Source: Nannobrachium achirus (lineage: Eukaryota > Chordata > Actinopteri > Myctophiformes > Myctophidae). From it: 64,000 nt of DNA. Location: NCBI GenBank assembly GCA_963921795.1, contig OY997647.1:56434668-56498667 (forward strand), written 5' to 3'. Shown in pieces: positions 11,054-22,300 of this stretch. Each line of letters opens with the position of its first letter. Position 1 is the first letter of the stretch. The translations under genes were made by a program, and so were the position numbers. The notes beneath the pieces are model-generated. The model saw only the letters and a program-made list of their open reading frames with translations. It searched no databases and was not told the origin of the DNA.

Positions 11054-11306
11054 CTAGAATTGACAGAGTCAATTTTGACAAGTGTGCCTGCTGTGCGCGA
11101 CCTTGTGCAGCGGTTTGGACGGTGAGACAATCCGCCAAGTCGCCCGTGTTTCGTTGTGAGAGGGTCGGTCCCCGTGAAAAACGCGTTCTGGCACGAAACG
11201 GTTACGTTTGGGTCGAAGTGGAAATGCTTTTGGGGATTTGTTGAGTATGCCACCCGCGACCTGTGGTTGAAATTCTGTGTTGACTCGACCTATTGTGTGT
11301 GATTTA

Positions 11307-11878
11307 AAATCTCAAAGTCCAGATATGTTCTCTAAGTAATGTGTTTTTGGATTGACTTTAAAGCTATCTTACTCCACTTTTGTACAGTAAAATGTTACAA
11401 AGATGTTATCAGAGGTACAGTAGGACGTTCTTAGGGGATTGCCGTTGTAATAGTGAACAGAACTATTATGGTGTTTTTTCAGTTAAATCTCAAAGTCCAA
11501 AGATTTTGACTAAGTAACATGTTTTTGTAGTGACTTTAAAGCTATATTACTCCACCTTTGTATAGTCAAATCTTACCAAAATGTTATCATAGGCATAGTA
11601 AGACATTCTTATGGGATTCCCATTGGAATAGTGGACAGAACTATTATGTTGTTTTTTCAGTTAAAGCTCAAAGTACAGAGATTTTCTCTAAATAATGTGT
11701 TTTTGTAGTGACTTTAAAGCTATATTACTCCACTTTTGTACAGTAAAATCTTACAAAGATGTTATCAGAGGTAGAGTAAGACATTCTTAATGGATTCCCA
11801 TTGTAATATTGAACAGAACTATTATGGTGTTTTTTGAGTTAAAGCTCAAAGTCCAGAGATTTTGTCTAAGTAATATGT
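11307..11878 (+). repeat. Insertion 2: 178-bp tandem repeat, about 3.2 copies
   Basis: TAAGTAA/TAAATAA starts recur at 11333, 11511, 11689 and 11867, each 178 bp apart. Each unit contains GTGACTTTAAAGCTATATTA and AACAGAACTATTATG. The left junction lies in the satellite phrase TTGTGTGTGATTTA and shares TTA with the repeat. The right junction joins GTCTAAGTAATATG to TTACGTTTGGCGC of the satellite. This is the only insertion in which the 178-bp units are uninterrupted. A tandem repeat of nucleosomal size is typical of satellites, but I do not recognise this family. Confidence 0.9.
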
Positions 11879-13938
11879 TTACGTTTGGCGCGTTTGTGAC
11901 GCCCCCTAGGGGTCGAAGTGGAAATGCTTTTGGGGATCCGTTGAGTATGCCACCCCCGACCTGTGGTTGAAATTCGGTGGTGACTCGACCTATTGTTTGT
12001 GAGTTAGGGCAATTTTTTGCCAAACGGGCCCCTCCCGCTAACTTTGGAAGCGCGTTACGAACGAACGGTACGAACTATCGAAATATCCTTTGACTATGTA
12101 TATCGCATGGCTTCATAGATCATGTGTACCGGTTTTTAAGACATTTGAAGAAAATATGTAGGAAAAGGAGCAAAAAGTGTGTTTTGGACAAAATTCAAGA
12201 TGGCGGAAAATCTATCCCTACGCAAATGGGCGGGGCCTATATGGGGAGATGCGTCATGACCCAAGGAATCCAGGGAAAAAATATTTTTTATTTTCCGACC
12301 TAGGGTTCAAGAGTTACGGGGCAAAACGTAAAGTTGGCCGTTATAGCGCCACCATGAGGCCGAGTGATGTAATTATTTTTTGATTAATTCTTACTATCAT
12401 TATGAACCTCCTCTCCAAGTCTTGAAACTGTAGCTCCTATGGTTTGCGAGAGAAAAATAATTGAATGCGATTCCCATTATAAGTCGATGGGGAAAATTAA
12501 TTCACTAATAAATTCATATCAATTAAACTATAGAACCTTTCTCTTAGCAACTTGATAGCACACGATTCCCGCGTAAGCCGGTCGATTTGACATATGGCGC
12601 GAGTGTGTGGTGCAAAAACTGTGGGAGGAGTAGCGTGCCAAACTTTGGGGAAAAGTATGGACAGAAAGACTTAAACAAGGAATCCAGGGAAAAAAGAATT
12701 GTAATTCTGTGACCTACGGTTCAAGAGTTACGAGGCAAGCGGTCCGTTATAGCGCCACCATGTGGCCAAGTGGAAATGCTTTTTGGGATTCGTTGAGTAT
12801 GCCACCCCCGAACTGTGGTTGAAATTCAGTGTTGACTTGACCTATTGTTTGTGATTTATGGCTATCGTTTGCGAAACGGGCCCCTCCCGCTAACTTTGGA
12901 AGCGCGTTACGAACGAACGGTACGGACTATCAAAATATCCTTTGACTATGTTTATCGCGTGGCTGCATAGATCATGTGTACCGGTTTTTAAGACTTTTGA
13001 AGAAAATATGTGGGAAAAGGAGCAAAAAGTGTGTTTTGGAGAAAATTCAAGATGGCGGAAAATCTACCCATACGCAAATGGGCGTGGCCTATATGGGGAG
13101 ATGCGTCTTGACCCAAGGAAGCCAGGGAAAAAACTATTTTCATTTTCCGATCTACGGTTCAAGAGTTACGGGGCAAAACGTAAAGTGAGCCGTTATAGCG
13201 CCACCATGAGGATGAGTGGTGTAATTATTTTTCGATTTATTCTTAAAATCATTATGAATCTCCTCTCCGAGGTTTGAAACTGTAGCCCCTATGGTTTGCG
13301 AGAGAAAAATACTTGAATGTGACTTTTTGCATTGTCCCATTATAAGTCAATGGGGAAAAATTAATTCACTAATAAATTAATATCAATTAAACTATAGAAC
13401 CTTTCTCTTAGCAAGTTACTAGCACACGATTCCCGAGTAAGCCGGTCGTTTTGACATATGGCGCGAGTGTGTGGTGCAAAAACTGTGGGAGGAGTAGCGT
13501 GCCGAAGTTTAGAGAGTGCGGTTGTAAAGTCAATACTAGAATTGACAGAGTCAATTTTGACAAGTGTGCCTGCAGCTCGCTAAATGCGCGACCTTGTGTA
13601 GCGGTTTGGACCGTGAGACCGTCCGCCGAGTCGTCCGCGTTTCGTTGTGAGAGGGTCGGTCCCCGTGAAAAACGCGTTCTGGCACGAAACGGTTACGTTT
13701 CGCGCGTTTGTGACGCCCCCTAGGGGTCGAAGTGGAAATGCTTTTGGGGATTTGTTGAGTATGCCACCCCTGACCTCTGGTTGAAATTCGGTGTTGACTC
13801 GACCTATTGTTTGTGATTTATGGCTGTTGTTTGTGAAACGTGCCCCTCTTGCTAACTTTGGAAGCGCGTTACGAACGAACGGTACGGACTATCGAAATAT
13901 CCTTTGACTATGTTTATCGCGTGGCTTCATAGATCATG
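11879..13938 (+). repeat. Satellite segment C with a recombinant unit
   Basis: Cores at 12124 and 12976, only 852 bp apart. At about 12676 the hypervariable patch (ACAGAAAGACTTAAA) runs directly into CAAGGAATCCAGGG of an S-type core, so the CpG-rich block, the lead-in and the first half of that S core are missing. The following piece ends in the S-type join GCCACCATGTGG. The last core is cut inside CATAGATCATG by insertion 3, and its lead-in starts normally at about 13700. Confidence 0.85.
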
Positions 13939-13940
13939 TA

Positions 13941-14501
13941 ATATTTCCTCAAAACATTAAGGCCTAGCCTAGACCCTATTCATATTAACCTGCATACATT
14001 TGTGTTACTTTTTGTGTGCATCCTGCTCCCACTGTGTCTGCATGCATGATGCACGACAAAGCTAACAGCAAAGCCGACGAACACTTTCATGTTATCCACT
14101 CATGCAACAGGAAAAAAACACTTCAAATCAATAGTTAGTCATGGCCCATACCAATAGACATTCAACAGAACTTACACTTAAGGCAGGATAAGTCTTTCTC
14201 TTTGGTTAAATAATAACAATGTAAAAATGATGTTTTAAGCTTTACAAAGAAAAAAACAATATAATACCTCACAAACACAATCACAATTACATATTTCCTC
14301 ACAACGTTAAGGCCTAGCCTACACCCTATTCATATTAACCTGCATACATTTGTGTTACTTTTTAAGTGCATCCTGCTCCCACTGTGTCTGCATGCATGAT
14401 GCACGACAAAGCTATATAACAGCAAACCAACGAACACTTTCATGTTATCCACTCACTCACACCATCGCCTCATGCAACAGGAAAAAACACATCCTGCGAG
14501 T
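13941..14501 (+). repeat. X modules (350-bp period, second copy partial)
   Basis: The first copy starts ATATTTCCTCAAAACATTAA and the second ATATTTCCTCACAACGTTAA, 350 bp later. Both contain CATTTGTGTTACTTTTT and a CTGCATGCATGATGCAC phrase. A third, more diverged partial copy precedes the equivalent block in insertion 5 (58262-58380). The phrase TTATCCACTCACTCACACC links X to insertion 1. Confidence 0.85.
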
Positions 14502-14917
14502 CTGCATGTGGGCTTGTGGATCAGGGACCCCCAGATGTAAAAAATGACCACATGTGCTCACACGTCACACGTCACACTTGTCCCCTGCTCATATCTCCCC
14601 AACCATTGACCCGATCCATGCCAGATTTTACACACACTCCCCTTGCCTAACATACTACAACCTCCAAGGACCCCCGGAGCCCCAGGGACCCCCAGGTCCC
14701 TGGGGGACCCCCAGATGTAACACATGACCAAATGTGCAAAAATGACCAAATGAACACCCCAACGGGGCTGCTCACGGCCATTTCCCGGGGACCACCCACT
14801 CCTGGTGCTCCAGAACGGATGCAAAAGTGGTGGCGCCCCCAGTGGAGGACCCCCTGCCACTGCAGCGCACATAAAATGCTGTAACTCAACCTAGCAGCGT
14901 CCGGGAGAGCAGGGGCC
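14502..14917 (+). repeat. Y module: GC-rich, about 410 bp, copy 1 of 3
   Basis: Starts near CTGCATGTGGGCTTGTGG and ends near GTCCGGGAGAGC. It contains two copies of GGACCCCCAGATGTAA 180 bp apart (about 14525 and 14705). The other copies are 18417-18828 and 58962-59377. This copy and the last have a tandem doubling of CACACGTCA that the middle copy lacks. Base composition differs strongly from the surrounding 178-bp repeats. Several frames are open here on the minus strand (up to 104 codons), but they are proline/glycine-rich reads of GC-rich DNA and I do not call a gene. Confidence 0.85.
14680..14705. repeat. 11-bp hairpin in Y
   Basis: Arms CCCCAGGGACC and GGTCCCTGGGG separated by the 4-nt loop CCCA. 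The same hairpin lies at 18588-18613 and 59140-59165 without change. It is the strongest inverted repeat seen in the insertions. Confidence 0.9.
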
Positions 14918-15291
14918 AATTTTGTACAGTAAAATGTTACAAAGATGTTATCAGAGGTACAGTAGGACGTTCTTAGGGGATTGTCATTGTAATAGTGAAC
15001 AGAACTATTATGGTGTTTTTTCAGTTAAATCTCAAAGTCCAGAGGTTTTGACTAAGTCCCATGTTTTTGTAGTGACTTTAAAACTATATTACTCCACCTT
15101 CTAAATAATGTGTTTTTGTTGTGACTTTAAAGCTATATTACTCCACTTTTGTACAGTAAAATCTTACAAAGATGTTATCAGAGGTAGAGTAAGACATTCT
15201 TAATGGATTCCCATTGTAATATTGAACAGAACTATTATGGTGTTTTTTGAGTTAAAGCTCAAAGTCCAGAGATTTTGTCTAAGTAATATGT
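14918..15291 (+). repeat. 178-bp repeats with a shared internal deletion
   Basis: The same family as 11307-11878. Here one copy is cut short at CTCCACCTT and joined straight to CTAAATAATGTG (about 15098). The identical join is at about 19172 and 59558, but not in insertion 2. The three insertions therefore descend from one deleted copy, and insertion 2 keeps the older arrangement. Confidence 0.9.
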
Positions 15292-17898
15292 TTACGTGTC
15301 GCATGTTTGTGACGCCCCCTAGGGGTCGAAGTGGAAATGCTTTTGGGGATCTGTTGAGTATGCCACCCGCAACCTGTGGTTGAAATTTAGTGTCGACTCA
15401 ACCTTTTGTTTGTGAGTTAGGGCAATTTTTTGCCAAACGGGCCCCTCCCGCTAACTTTGGAAGCACGTTACGAACGAACGGTACGGACTATCGAAATATC
15501 CTTTGACTATGTTTATCGCGTGGCTTCATAGATCATGTGTACCGGTTTTTGAGACATTTGAAGAAAATATGTAGGAAAAGGAGCAAAAAGTGTGTTTTGG
15601 AGAAAATTCAAGATGGCGGAAAATCTACCCATACGCAAATGGGCGTGGCCTATATGGGGAGATGCGTCATGACCCAAGGAATCCAGGGAAAAAATAATTT
15701 TAATTTTCCGACCTACGGTTCAACAGTTACAGGCCAAAACGTAAACTGGGCTGTTATAGCGCCACCATGAGGCCAAATGACGTAATTATTTTTTGATTAA
15801 TTCTTACAATCATTATGAACCTCCTCTCCAAGTCTTGAAACTGTAGCCCCTATGGTTTGCGAGAAAAAAATAATTGAATGCGATTCCCATTATAAGTCAA
15901 TGGGGGAAATTAATTCACTAATAAATTAATATCAATTAAACTATAGAACCTTTCTCTTAGCAACTTGATAGCACACCATTCCCGAGCAAGCCGATCAATT
16001 TGACATATGGCGGGAGTGTGTGGTGCAAAAACTGTGGGAGGAGTAGCGTGCCAAACTTTTGGGGAATTGCATGGACAGACTTAAATATATAAATATGAGC
16101 AAGAACAATAAGTGTCCCCATGCTATGCATAGGCACACTTAACTAGAATTGACAGAGTCAATTTTTACAAGTGTGCCTGCAGCGCGCTAAACGCGCGACC
16201 TCGTGCAGCGGTTCGGACCGCGAGACCGTCCGCCGAGTCGTCCGCGTTTCGTCGTGAGAGGGTCGGTCCCCGTGAAAAACGCGTTCCGGCACGAAACGGT
16301 TACGTGTCGCGCGTTTGTGACGCCCCCTAGGGGTCGAAGTGGAAATGCTTTTGGGGATCCGTTGAGTATGCCACCCCCGACCTGTGGTTGAAATTCAGTG
16401 TTGACTCGACCTATTGTTTGTGATTTATGGCTATCGTTTGCGAAACGTGGCCCTCCCGCTAACTTTGGAAGCGCGTTACGAACGAACGGTATGGACTATT
16501 GAAATATCCTTTGACTATGTTTATCGCATGGCTTTATAGATCATGTGTACCAGTTTTTAAGACATTTGAAGAAAATATGTAGGAAAAGGAGCAAAATGTG
16601 TGTTTTGGAGAAAATTAAAGATGGCGGAAAATCTATCCTGGCGCAAATGGGCGTGGCCTATATGGGGAGATGCGTCTTGACCCAAGGAATCCAGGGAAAA
16701 AAGAATTTTAATTTTCCGATCTACGGTTCAAGAGTTACAGGCCAAAACGTAAAGTGGGCTGTTACAGCGCCACCATGAGGCCGAGTGATGTAATTATTTT
16801 TTGATTAATTCTTACAATCATTATGAACCTCCTCTCCAAGTCTTGAAACTGTAGCCCCTATGGTTTGCGAGAGAAAAATAATTGAATGCGATTCCCATTA
16901 TAAGTCAATGGGGAAAATTAATTCACTAATAAATTAATATCAATTAAACTATAGTACCTTTCTCTTAGCAAGTTGATAGCACACGATTCCCGCGTAAGCC
17001 GGTCGATTTGACATATGGCGCGAGTGTGTGGTGCAAAAACTGTGGGAGGAGTAGCGTGCCAAACTTTTGGGGAATTGCATGGACAGACTTAAATAAATAT
17101 GAGCGAGAACAATAAGTGTCCCCATGCTATGCATAGGCACACTTAACTAGAATTGACAGAGTCAATTTTGACAAGTGTGCCTGCAGTGCAGCTCCTAAAT
17201 GCGCGACCTCGTGCAGCGGTTTGGACTGTGAGACCATCCGCCAAGTTGTCTGCGTTTCGTTGTGAGAGGGTTGTTCCCCCTGAAAAACATGTTTTGGCAC
17301 GAAACGGTTACATTTTGCGCGTTTGTGACGCCCCCTACGGGTCGATTTGGAAATGCTTTTGGGGATTCGTTGAGTAAGCCACCCGCGACCTGTGGTAGAA
17401 GTTCAGTGTTGACTCGACGTTTGGTTTGTGATTTATGGCTATCGTTTGCGAAATGGGCCCCTCCCGCTAACTTTGGAAGCCCGTCACAAACAAACGCTAT
17501 GGACTATCGAAATTTCCCTTGACTATGTTCATGCCATGGGTTCATAGATCACGTGTACCCATTTTCGTGACATTTGAAGAAAATATGTAGGAAAAGGAGC
17601 AAAAAGTGTGTTTTGGAGAAAATTCAAAATGGCGGAAAATCTATCCTGACGCAAATGGGCGGGGCCTATATGGGGAGATGCGTCTCGACCCAAGGAATCC
17701 AGGGAAAAAATAATTTTAATTTTCCGACCTACGGTTCAACAGTTACAGGCCAAAACGTAAACTGGGCTGTTATAGCGCCACCATGAGGCCAAATGACACT
17801 ATTATTTTTTATTTAATCCTTGAAATCATTATGAACCTCCTCTCCGAGTCTTGAAACTGTAGCCCCTATGGTTTGCGAGAGAAAAATAATTGAATGTG
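15292..17898 (+). repeat. Satellite segment D (L, L, L)
   Basis: Cores at 15537, 16545 and 17553, 1008 bp apart. The first unit belongs to the block that recurs at 59752-60602. The third carries the variant core GTGTACCCATTTTCGTGACA also seen at 7391. Its tail is cut after AATTGAATGTG by insertion 4. Confidence 0.9.
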
Positions 17899-18106
17899 CA
17901 GCAGCAGCAGTTCCTGGTGTGTCAGGTGACTGGGGGGGAGAATTTCTTGGATAGAGCGACATCTATGGACGGGGACCTACAGATAGGTTCTAGAGGCTTC
18001 CAGCCTGCCGCACTTCCAGGGGGTGGGAGGGGGCAGCGGCCGAGCACGCAAGTCCGGCTTGGTGCCGTCCCCTCACCTCGGCGCCTGACTCTGGCTGGAG
18101 CTTTAC

Positions 18107-18126
18107 AAAAAAAAAAAAAAAAAAAA
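18107..18126. repeat. A20 homopolymer
   Basis: Uninterrupted run of 20 A, present only once in the window. Confidence 0.95.
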
Positions 18127-18147
18127 GTTGAGCTGACCTGCGCAGCC

Positions 18148-18220
18148 TGCGTGCGTGCGTGCGTGCGTGCGTGCGTTCAGTGCAATGTGAATGCATCTGA
18201 CTTGGGAAGATAGATAGATA
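18148..18220. repeat. (TGCG)n at 18148-18176 and (GATA)n at 18209-18220
   Basis: About seven TGCG units and three GATA units separated by 32 bp of non-repetitive DNA. Both are absent from the other insertions. Confidence 0.9.
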
Positions 18221-18416
18221 CGTAATACACATGATATTTCCACAGGGAAGTCATTCACAAATGAACTAATTATTGATATAGGACTGTCATAGGTATACAG
18301 TGTCATTGACAGTACAGTCACTGGTACAAGCTCAACTAAAAGGTGATCCTAGAAAAGACTAAGTCAGGGGGAAACAATTTAAAAAATAAAACAATAAAAA
18401 CAGCCGATCTACAAGG

Positions 18417-18828
18417 CTGCATGTGGGCTTGTGGATCAGGGACCCCCAGATGTAAAAAATGAGCACATGTGCTCACACGTCACACTTGTCCCCTGCTCAT
18501 ATCTCCCCAACCGTTGCCCCCATCCATGCCAGATTTTACACACACTCCACTTGCCTAACATACTACAACCTCCAAGGACCCCCGGAGCCCCAGGGACCCC
18601 CAGGTCCCTGGGGGACCCCCAGATGTAACACATGACCAAATGTGCAAAAATGACCAAATGAACACCCCAACGGGGCTGCTCACGGCCATTTCCTTGGGAC
18701 CACCCACTCCTGGTGCTCCAGAACGGATGCAAAAGTGGTGGCGCCCCCAGTGGAGGACCCCCTGCCACTGCAGCACACATAAAATGCCGTAACTCGGCCT
18801 AGCAGCGTCCGGGAGAGCCGGGGCCGGT
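18417..18828 (+). repeat. Y module, copy 2
   Basis: Matches 14502-14917 with scattered substitutions (for example CCGTTGCCCCC against CCATTGACCCG) and lacks the CACACGTCA doubling. It is more distant from copies 1 and 3 than they are from each other, which fits an older split. Confidence 0.85.
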
Positions 18829-18942
18829 ACCTATTCGTCCGCCACGGCAACGCGGACACCCCACCCCTCATTTCTCACATGCCCCTATTCTAGCGCCACC
18901 TTCAGGCCGCTTTTTATAACACCTTTTCCGACACTGCTACTT

Positions 18943-19362
18943 CTCTAAGTAATGTGTTTTTGTAGTGACTTTAAAGCTATATTACTCCACTTTTGTACAG
19001 TAAAATGTTACCAAAATGTTATCAGAGGTACAGTAGGACGTTCTTAGGGGATTGCCGTTGTAATAGTGAACAGAACTATTATGGTGTTTTTTCAGTTAAA
19101 TCTCAAAGTCCAGAGATTTTGACTAAGTCACATGTTTTTGTAGTGACTTTAAAGCTATATTACTCCACCTTCTAAATAATGTGTTTTTGTAGTGACTTTA
19201 AAGCTATATTACTCCACTTTTGTACAGTAAAATCTTACAAAGATGTTATCAGAGGTAGAGTAAGACATTCTTAATGGATTCCCATTGTAATATTGAACAG
19301 AACTATTATGGTGTTTTTTGAGTTAAAGCTCAAAGTCCAGAGATTTTGTCTAAGTAATATGT
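18943..19362 (+). repeat. 178-bp repeats, copy with the shared deletion
   Basis: Begins CTCTAAGTAATGTG, shows the CTCCACCTT|CTAAATAATG join at about 19172 and ends at the common right junction GTCTAAGTAATATG|TTTACGTTTCGC. Confidence 0.9.
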
Positions 19363-22300
19363 TTACGTTTCGCGCGTTTGTGACGCCCCCTATGGGTCGA
19401 AGTGGAAATGCTTTTGGGGAAACGTTGAGTATGCCACCCGCGACCCGTGGTTAAAATTCAGTGTTGACTTGACCTTTTGTTTGTGATTTATGGCTCTCGT
19501 TTGCGAAACGGGCCCCTCCCGCTAACTTTGGAAGGCCGTTACGAACGAACGGTATGGACTATCGAAATATCCTTTGACTATGTTTATTGCATGCCTTCAT
19601 AGATCATGTGTACCGGTTTTTAAAACATTTGAAGAAAATATGTAGGAAAAGGAGCAAAAAGTGTGTTTTGGAGAAAATTCAAGATGGCGGAAAATCTATC
19701 CATACGCAAATGGGCGTGGCCTATATGGAGAGATGCGTCTTGACCCAAGGAATCCAGGGAAAAAATAATTTTCATTTTCCGATCTACGGTTCAAGAGTTA
19801 CGGGGAAAAAGGTAAAGTGAGCCATTATAGCGCCACCATGAGGATGAATGGTGTAATTATTTTTCGATTTATTTTTAAAATCATTATGAATCTGCTCTAC
19901 GAGGTTTGAAACTGTAGGCCCTATGGTTTGCGATAGAAAAATACTTGAATGTGACTTTTTTCATTGTCCCATTATAAGTCAATGGGGATAAATTAATTCA
20001 CTAATAAATTAATATAAATTAAACTATAGAACCTTTCTCTTAGCAAGTTACTAGCACACGATTCCCGAGTAAGCCGGTCGTTTTGACATATGGCGCGAGT
20101 GTGTGGTGCAAAAACTGTGGGAGGAGTAGCGTGCCAAACTTTGGGAAAGTGTGCTTGTAAATTCAACACTAGAATTGACAGAGTCAATTTTGACAAGTGT
20201 GCCTGCAGCGCGCTGAATGCGCGACCTTGTGCGGCGGTTCGGACCGTGAGACCGTCCGCCGAGTCGCCTGCGTTTCGTTGTGAGAGGGTCGGGCCCCGTG
20301 AAAAACGCGTTTTGGCACGAAACGGTTACGTTTCGCGCGTTTGTGACGCCCCCTAGGGGTCGAAGTGGAAATGCTTTTGGGGATTCGTTGAGTATGCCAC
20401 CCCCGACCTGTGGTTGAAATTCAGTGTTGACTCGACCTATTGTTTGTGATTTATGGCTATTGTTAGCGAACGGGCCCCTCCCGCTAACTTTGGAAGCGTG
20501 TTACGAACGAACGGTACGGATTATCGAGATATCCTTTGACTATGTTTATCGCATGGCTTTAAAGATCATGTGTACCGGTTTTTAAGACATTTGAAGAAAA
20601 TTTGTAGCAAAAGGAGTAAAAAGTGTGTTTAGGAGAAAATTCAAGATGGCGGAAAATCTTCCCATGTGCAAATTGGCGTATCCTATATGGAGAGATGCGT
20701 CGTGACCCAAGGAATCCAGGGAAAAAAGAATTGTAATTCTGTGACCTACGGTTCAAGAGTTACGAGGCAAGCGGTCCGTTATAGCGCCACCATGTGGCCA
20801 AGTGGAAATGCTTTTTGGGATTCGTTGAGTATGCCACCCCCGAACTGTGGTTGAAATTCAGTGTTGAATGGACCTTTTGTTTGTGATTTATGGCTATTGT
20901 TTGCAAAACGGGCCCCTCCCGCTAACTTTGGAAGCACGTTACGAATGAACGGTATAGACTATCGAAATATCCTTTGACTATGTTTATCGCGTGGCTTCAT
21001 AGATCACGTGTACCGGTTTTTAAGACATTTGAAGAAAATATGTAGGAAAAGGAGCAAAAAGTGTGTTTCGGAGAAAATTCAAGATGGCGGAAAATCTATC
21101 CTGGCGCAAATGGGCGTGGCCTATATGGGGAGATGCGTCTTGGCCCAAGGAATCCGGGGAAAAAATAAGTTTAATTTTCCGACCTACGGTTCAACAGTTA
21201 CAGGCCAAAACGTACACTGGGCTGTTATAGCGCCACCATGAGGCCAAATGACGCTATTATTTTTTATTTATTCCTTGTAATCATTATGAACCTCCTCTCT
21301 GAGTCTTGAAACTGTAGCCCCTATGGTTTGCGAGAGAAAAATTATTGAATGCGATTCCCATTATAAGTCAATGGGGACAGGTAAGGGTTAATTAATTTCT
21401 TAATAAATTCATATCAATTAAACTATAGAACCTTTCTCTTAGCAAGTTGATAGCACACGATTCCCGCGTAAGCCGGTCGATTTGACATATGGCGCAAGTG
21501 TGTGGTGCAAAAACTGTGGGAGGAGTAGCGTGCCAAACTTTGGGGAAATACATGTGTGTCTCCATGTCTGGCTTAAGTATGAGTGATAACAATAAGTCTG
21601 CCCATGCTATGCATAGGCACACTTAACTAGAATTGACAGAGTCAATTTTGACAAGTGTGCCTGCAGCGCGCTAAATGTGCGAGTTTGGACGGCGAGGCAA
21701 TCCACCAAGTTGTCTGTGTTATGTGTTGAGAGGGTCGGTCCCCGTGAAAAACGCGTTCTGGCACGAAGCGGTTACGTTTCGTGCGGTTGTGACGCCCCCT
21801 AGGGGTCGAAGTGGAAATGCTTTTGGGGAATCGTTGAGTATGCCACCCCCGACCTGTGGTTGAAATTCAGTGTTGACTCGACCTATTGTTTGTGATTTAT
21901 GGCTATTGTTAGCGAACGGGCCCCTCCCGCTAACTTTGGAAGCGTGTTACGAACGAACGGTACGGATTATCGAGATATCCTTTGACTATGTTTATCGCAT
22001 GGCTTTAAAGATCATGTGTACCGGTTTTTAAGACATTTGAAGAAAATTTGTAGCAAAAGGAGTAAAAAGTGTGTTTAGGAGAAAATTCAAGATGGCGGAA
22101 AATCTTCCCATGTGCAAATTGGCGTATCCTATATGGAGAGATGCGTCGTGACCCAAGGAATCCAGGGAAAAAAGAATTGTAATTCTGTGACCTACGGTTC
22201 AAGAGTTACGAGGCAAGCGGTCCGTTATAGCGCCACCATGTGGCCAAGTGGAAATGCTTTTTGGGATTCGTTGAGTATGCCACCCCCGAACTGTGGTTGA

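Larger units (their letters stand above)
6028..11306 (+). repeat. Satellite segment B (L, S, M, S, L, S, L)
   Basis: Cores at 6366 (L), 7391 (S), 7829 (M), 8458 (S), 8895 (L), 9920 (S) and 10358 (L). About 6985-7550 matches 17147-17705 at a shift of 10162, but the first continues as S and the second as L, so a form change happened after that duplication. The M junction is at about 8211, where GGGGACAA is joined to TTACGTTTTGCGC. The last unit has a small deletion at about 11209 directly after TTACGTTT, and is then cut by insertion 2. Confidence 0.9.
13939..15291. other. Insertion 3: X-X-Y-178 composite
   Basis: In order: two X modules with a 350-bp period (ATATTTCCTCA at 13941 and 14291), the GC-rich Y module, then 178-bp repeats. 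The left end interrupts the satellite core at GATCATG and the right end resumes at TTACGTGTCGCATG. The whole insertion plus the following satellite to 16142 recurs at 58401-60602, so it was multiplied with its surroundings instead of being inserted twice. No coding capacity or transposon ends are visible. Confidence 0.9.
17899..18416 (+). other. Region Z, possible truncated retroelement or retrocopy end
   Basis: About 200 bp of GC-rich, single-copy-looking sequence ends in CTTTAC followed by A20 (18107-18126). A poly(A) after a unique stretch can mark the 3' end of a SINE or LINE insertion or of a processed transcript. I find no RNA polymerase III promoter boxes and no convincing target-site duplication, so the call stays open. 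Confidence 0.35.
17899..19362. other. Insertion 4: Z-Y-178 composite
   Basis: In order: a unique region Z (17899-18416) holding a CAG run, a GC-rich stretch, A20, (TGCG)n and (GATA)n; Y copy 2 (18417-18828); about 115 bp of extra sequence absent from the other insertions (18829-18942); and 178-bp repeats to the common right junction. The left junction differs from the other insertions, lying in the AT-rich tail after AATTGAATGTG. The extra 115 bp shows that insertions 3 and 5 lost sequence between Y and the 178-bp repeats. Confidence 0.85.

Noticed and set aside
14558..14919. Minus-strand frames of 90-104 codons in the Y modules (also 18436-18780 and 59018-59379)
   Set aside because: Overlapping glycine/proline-rich reads in different frames of a GC-rich non-coding repeat. 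None has an identifiable domain or a plausible gene context.
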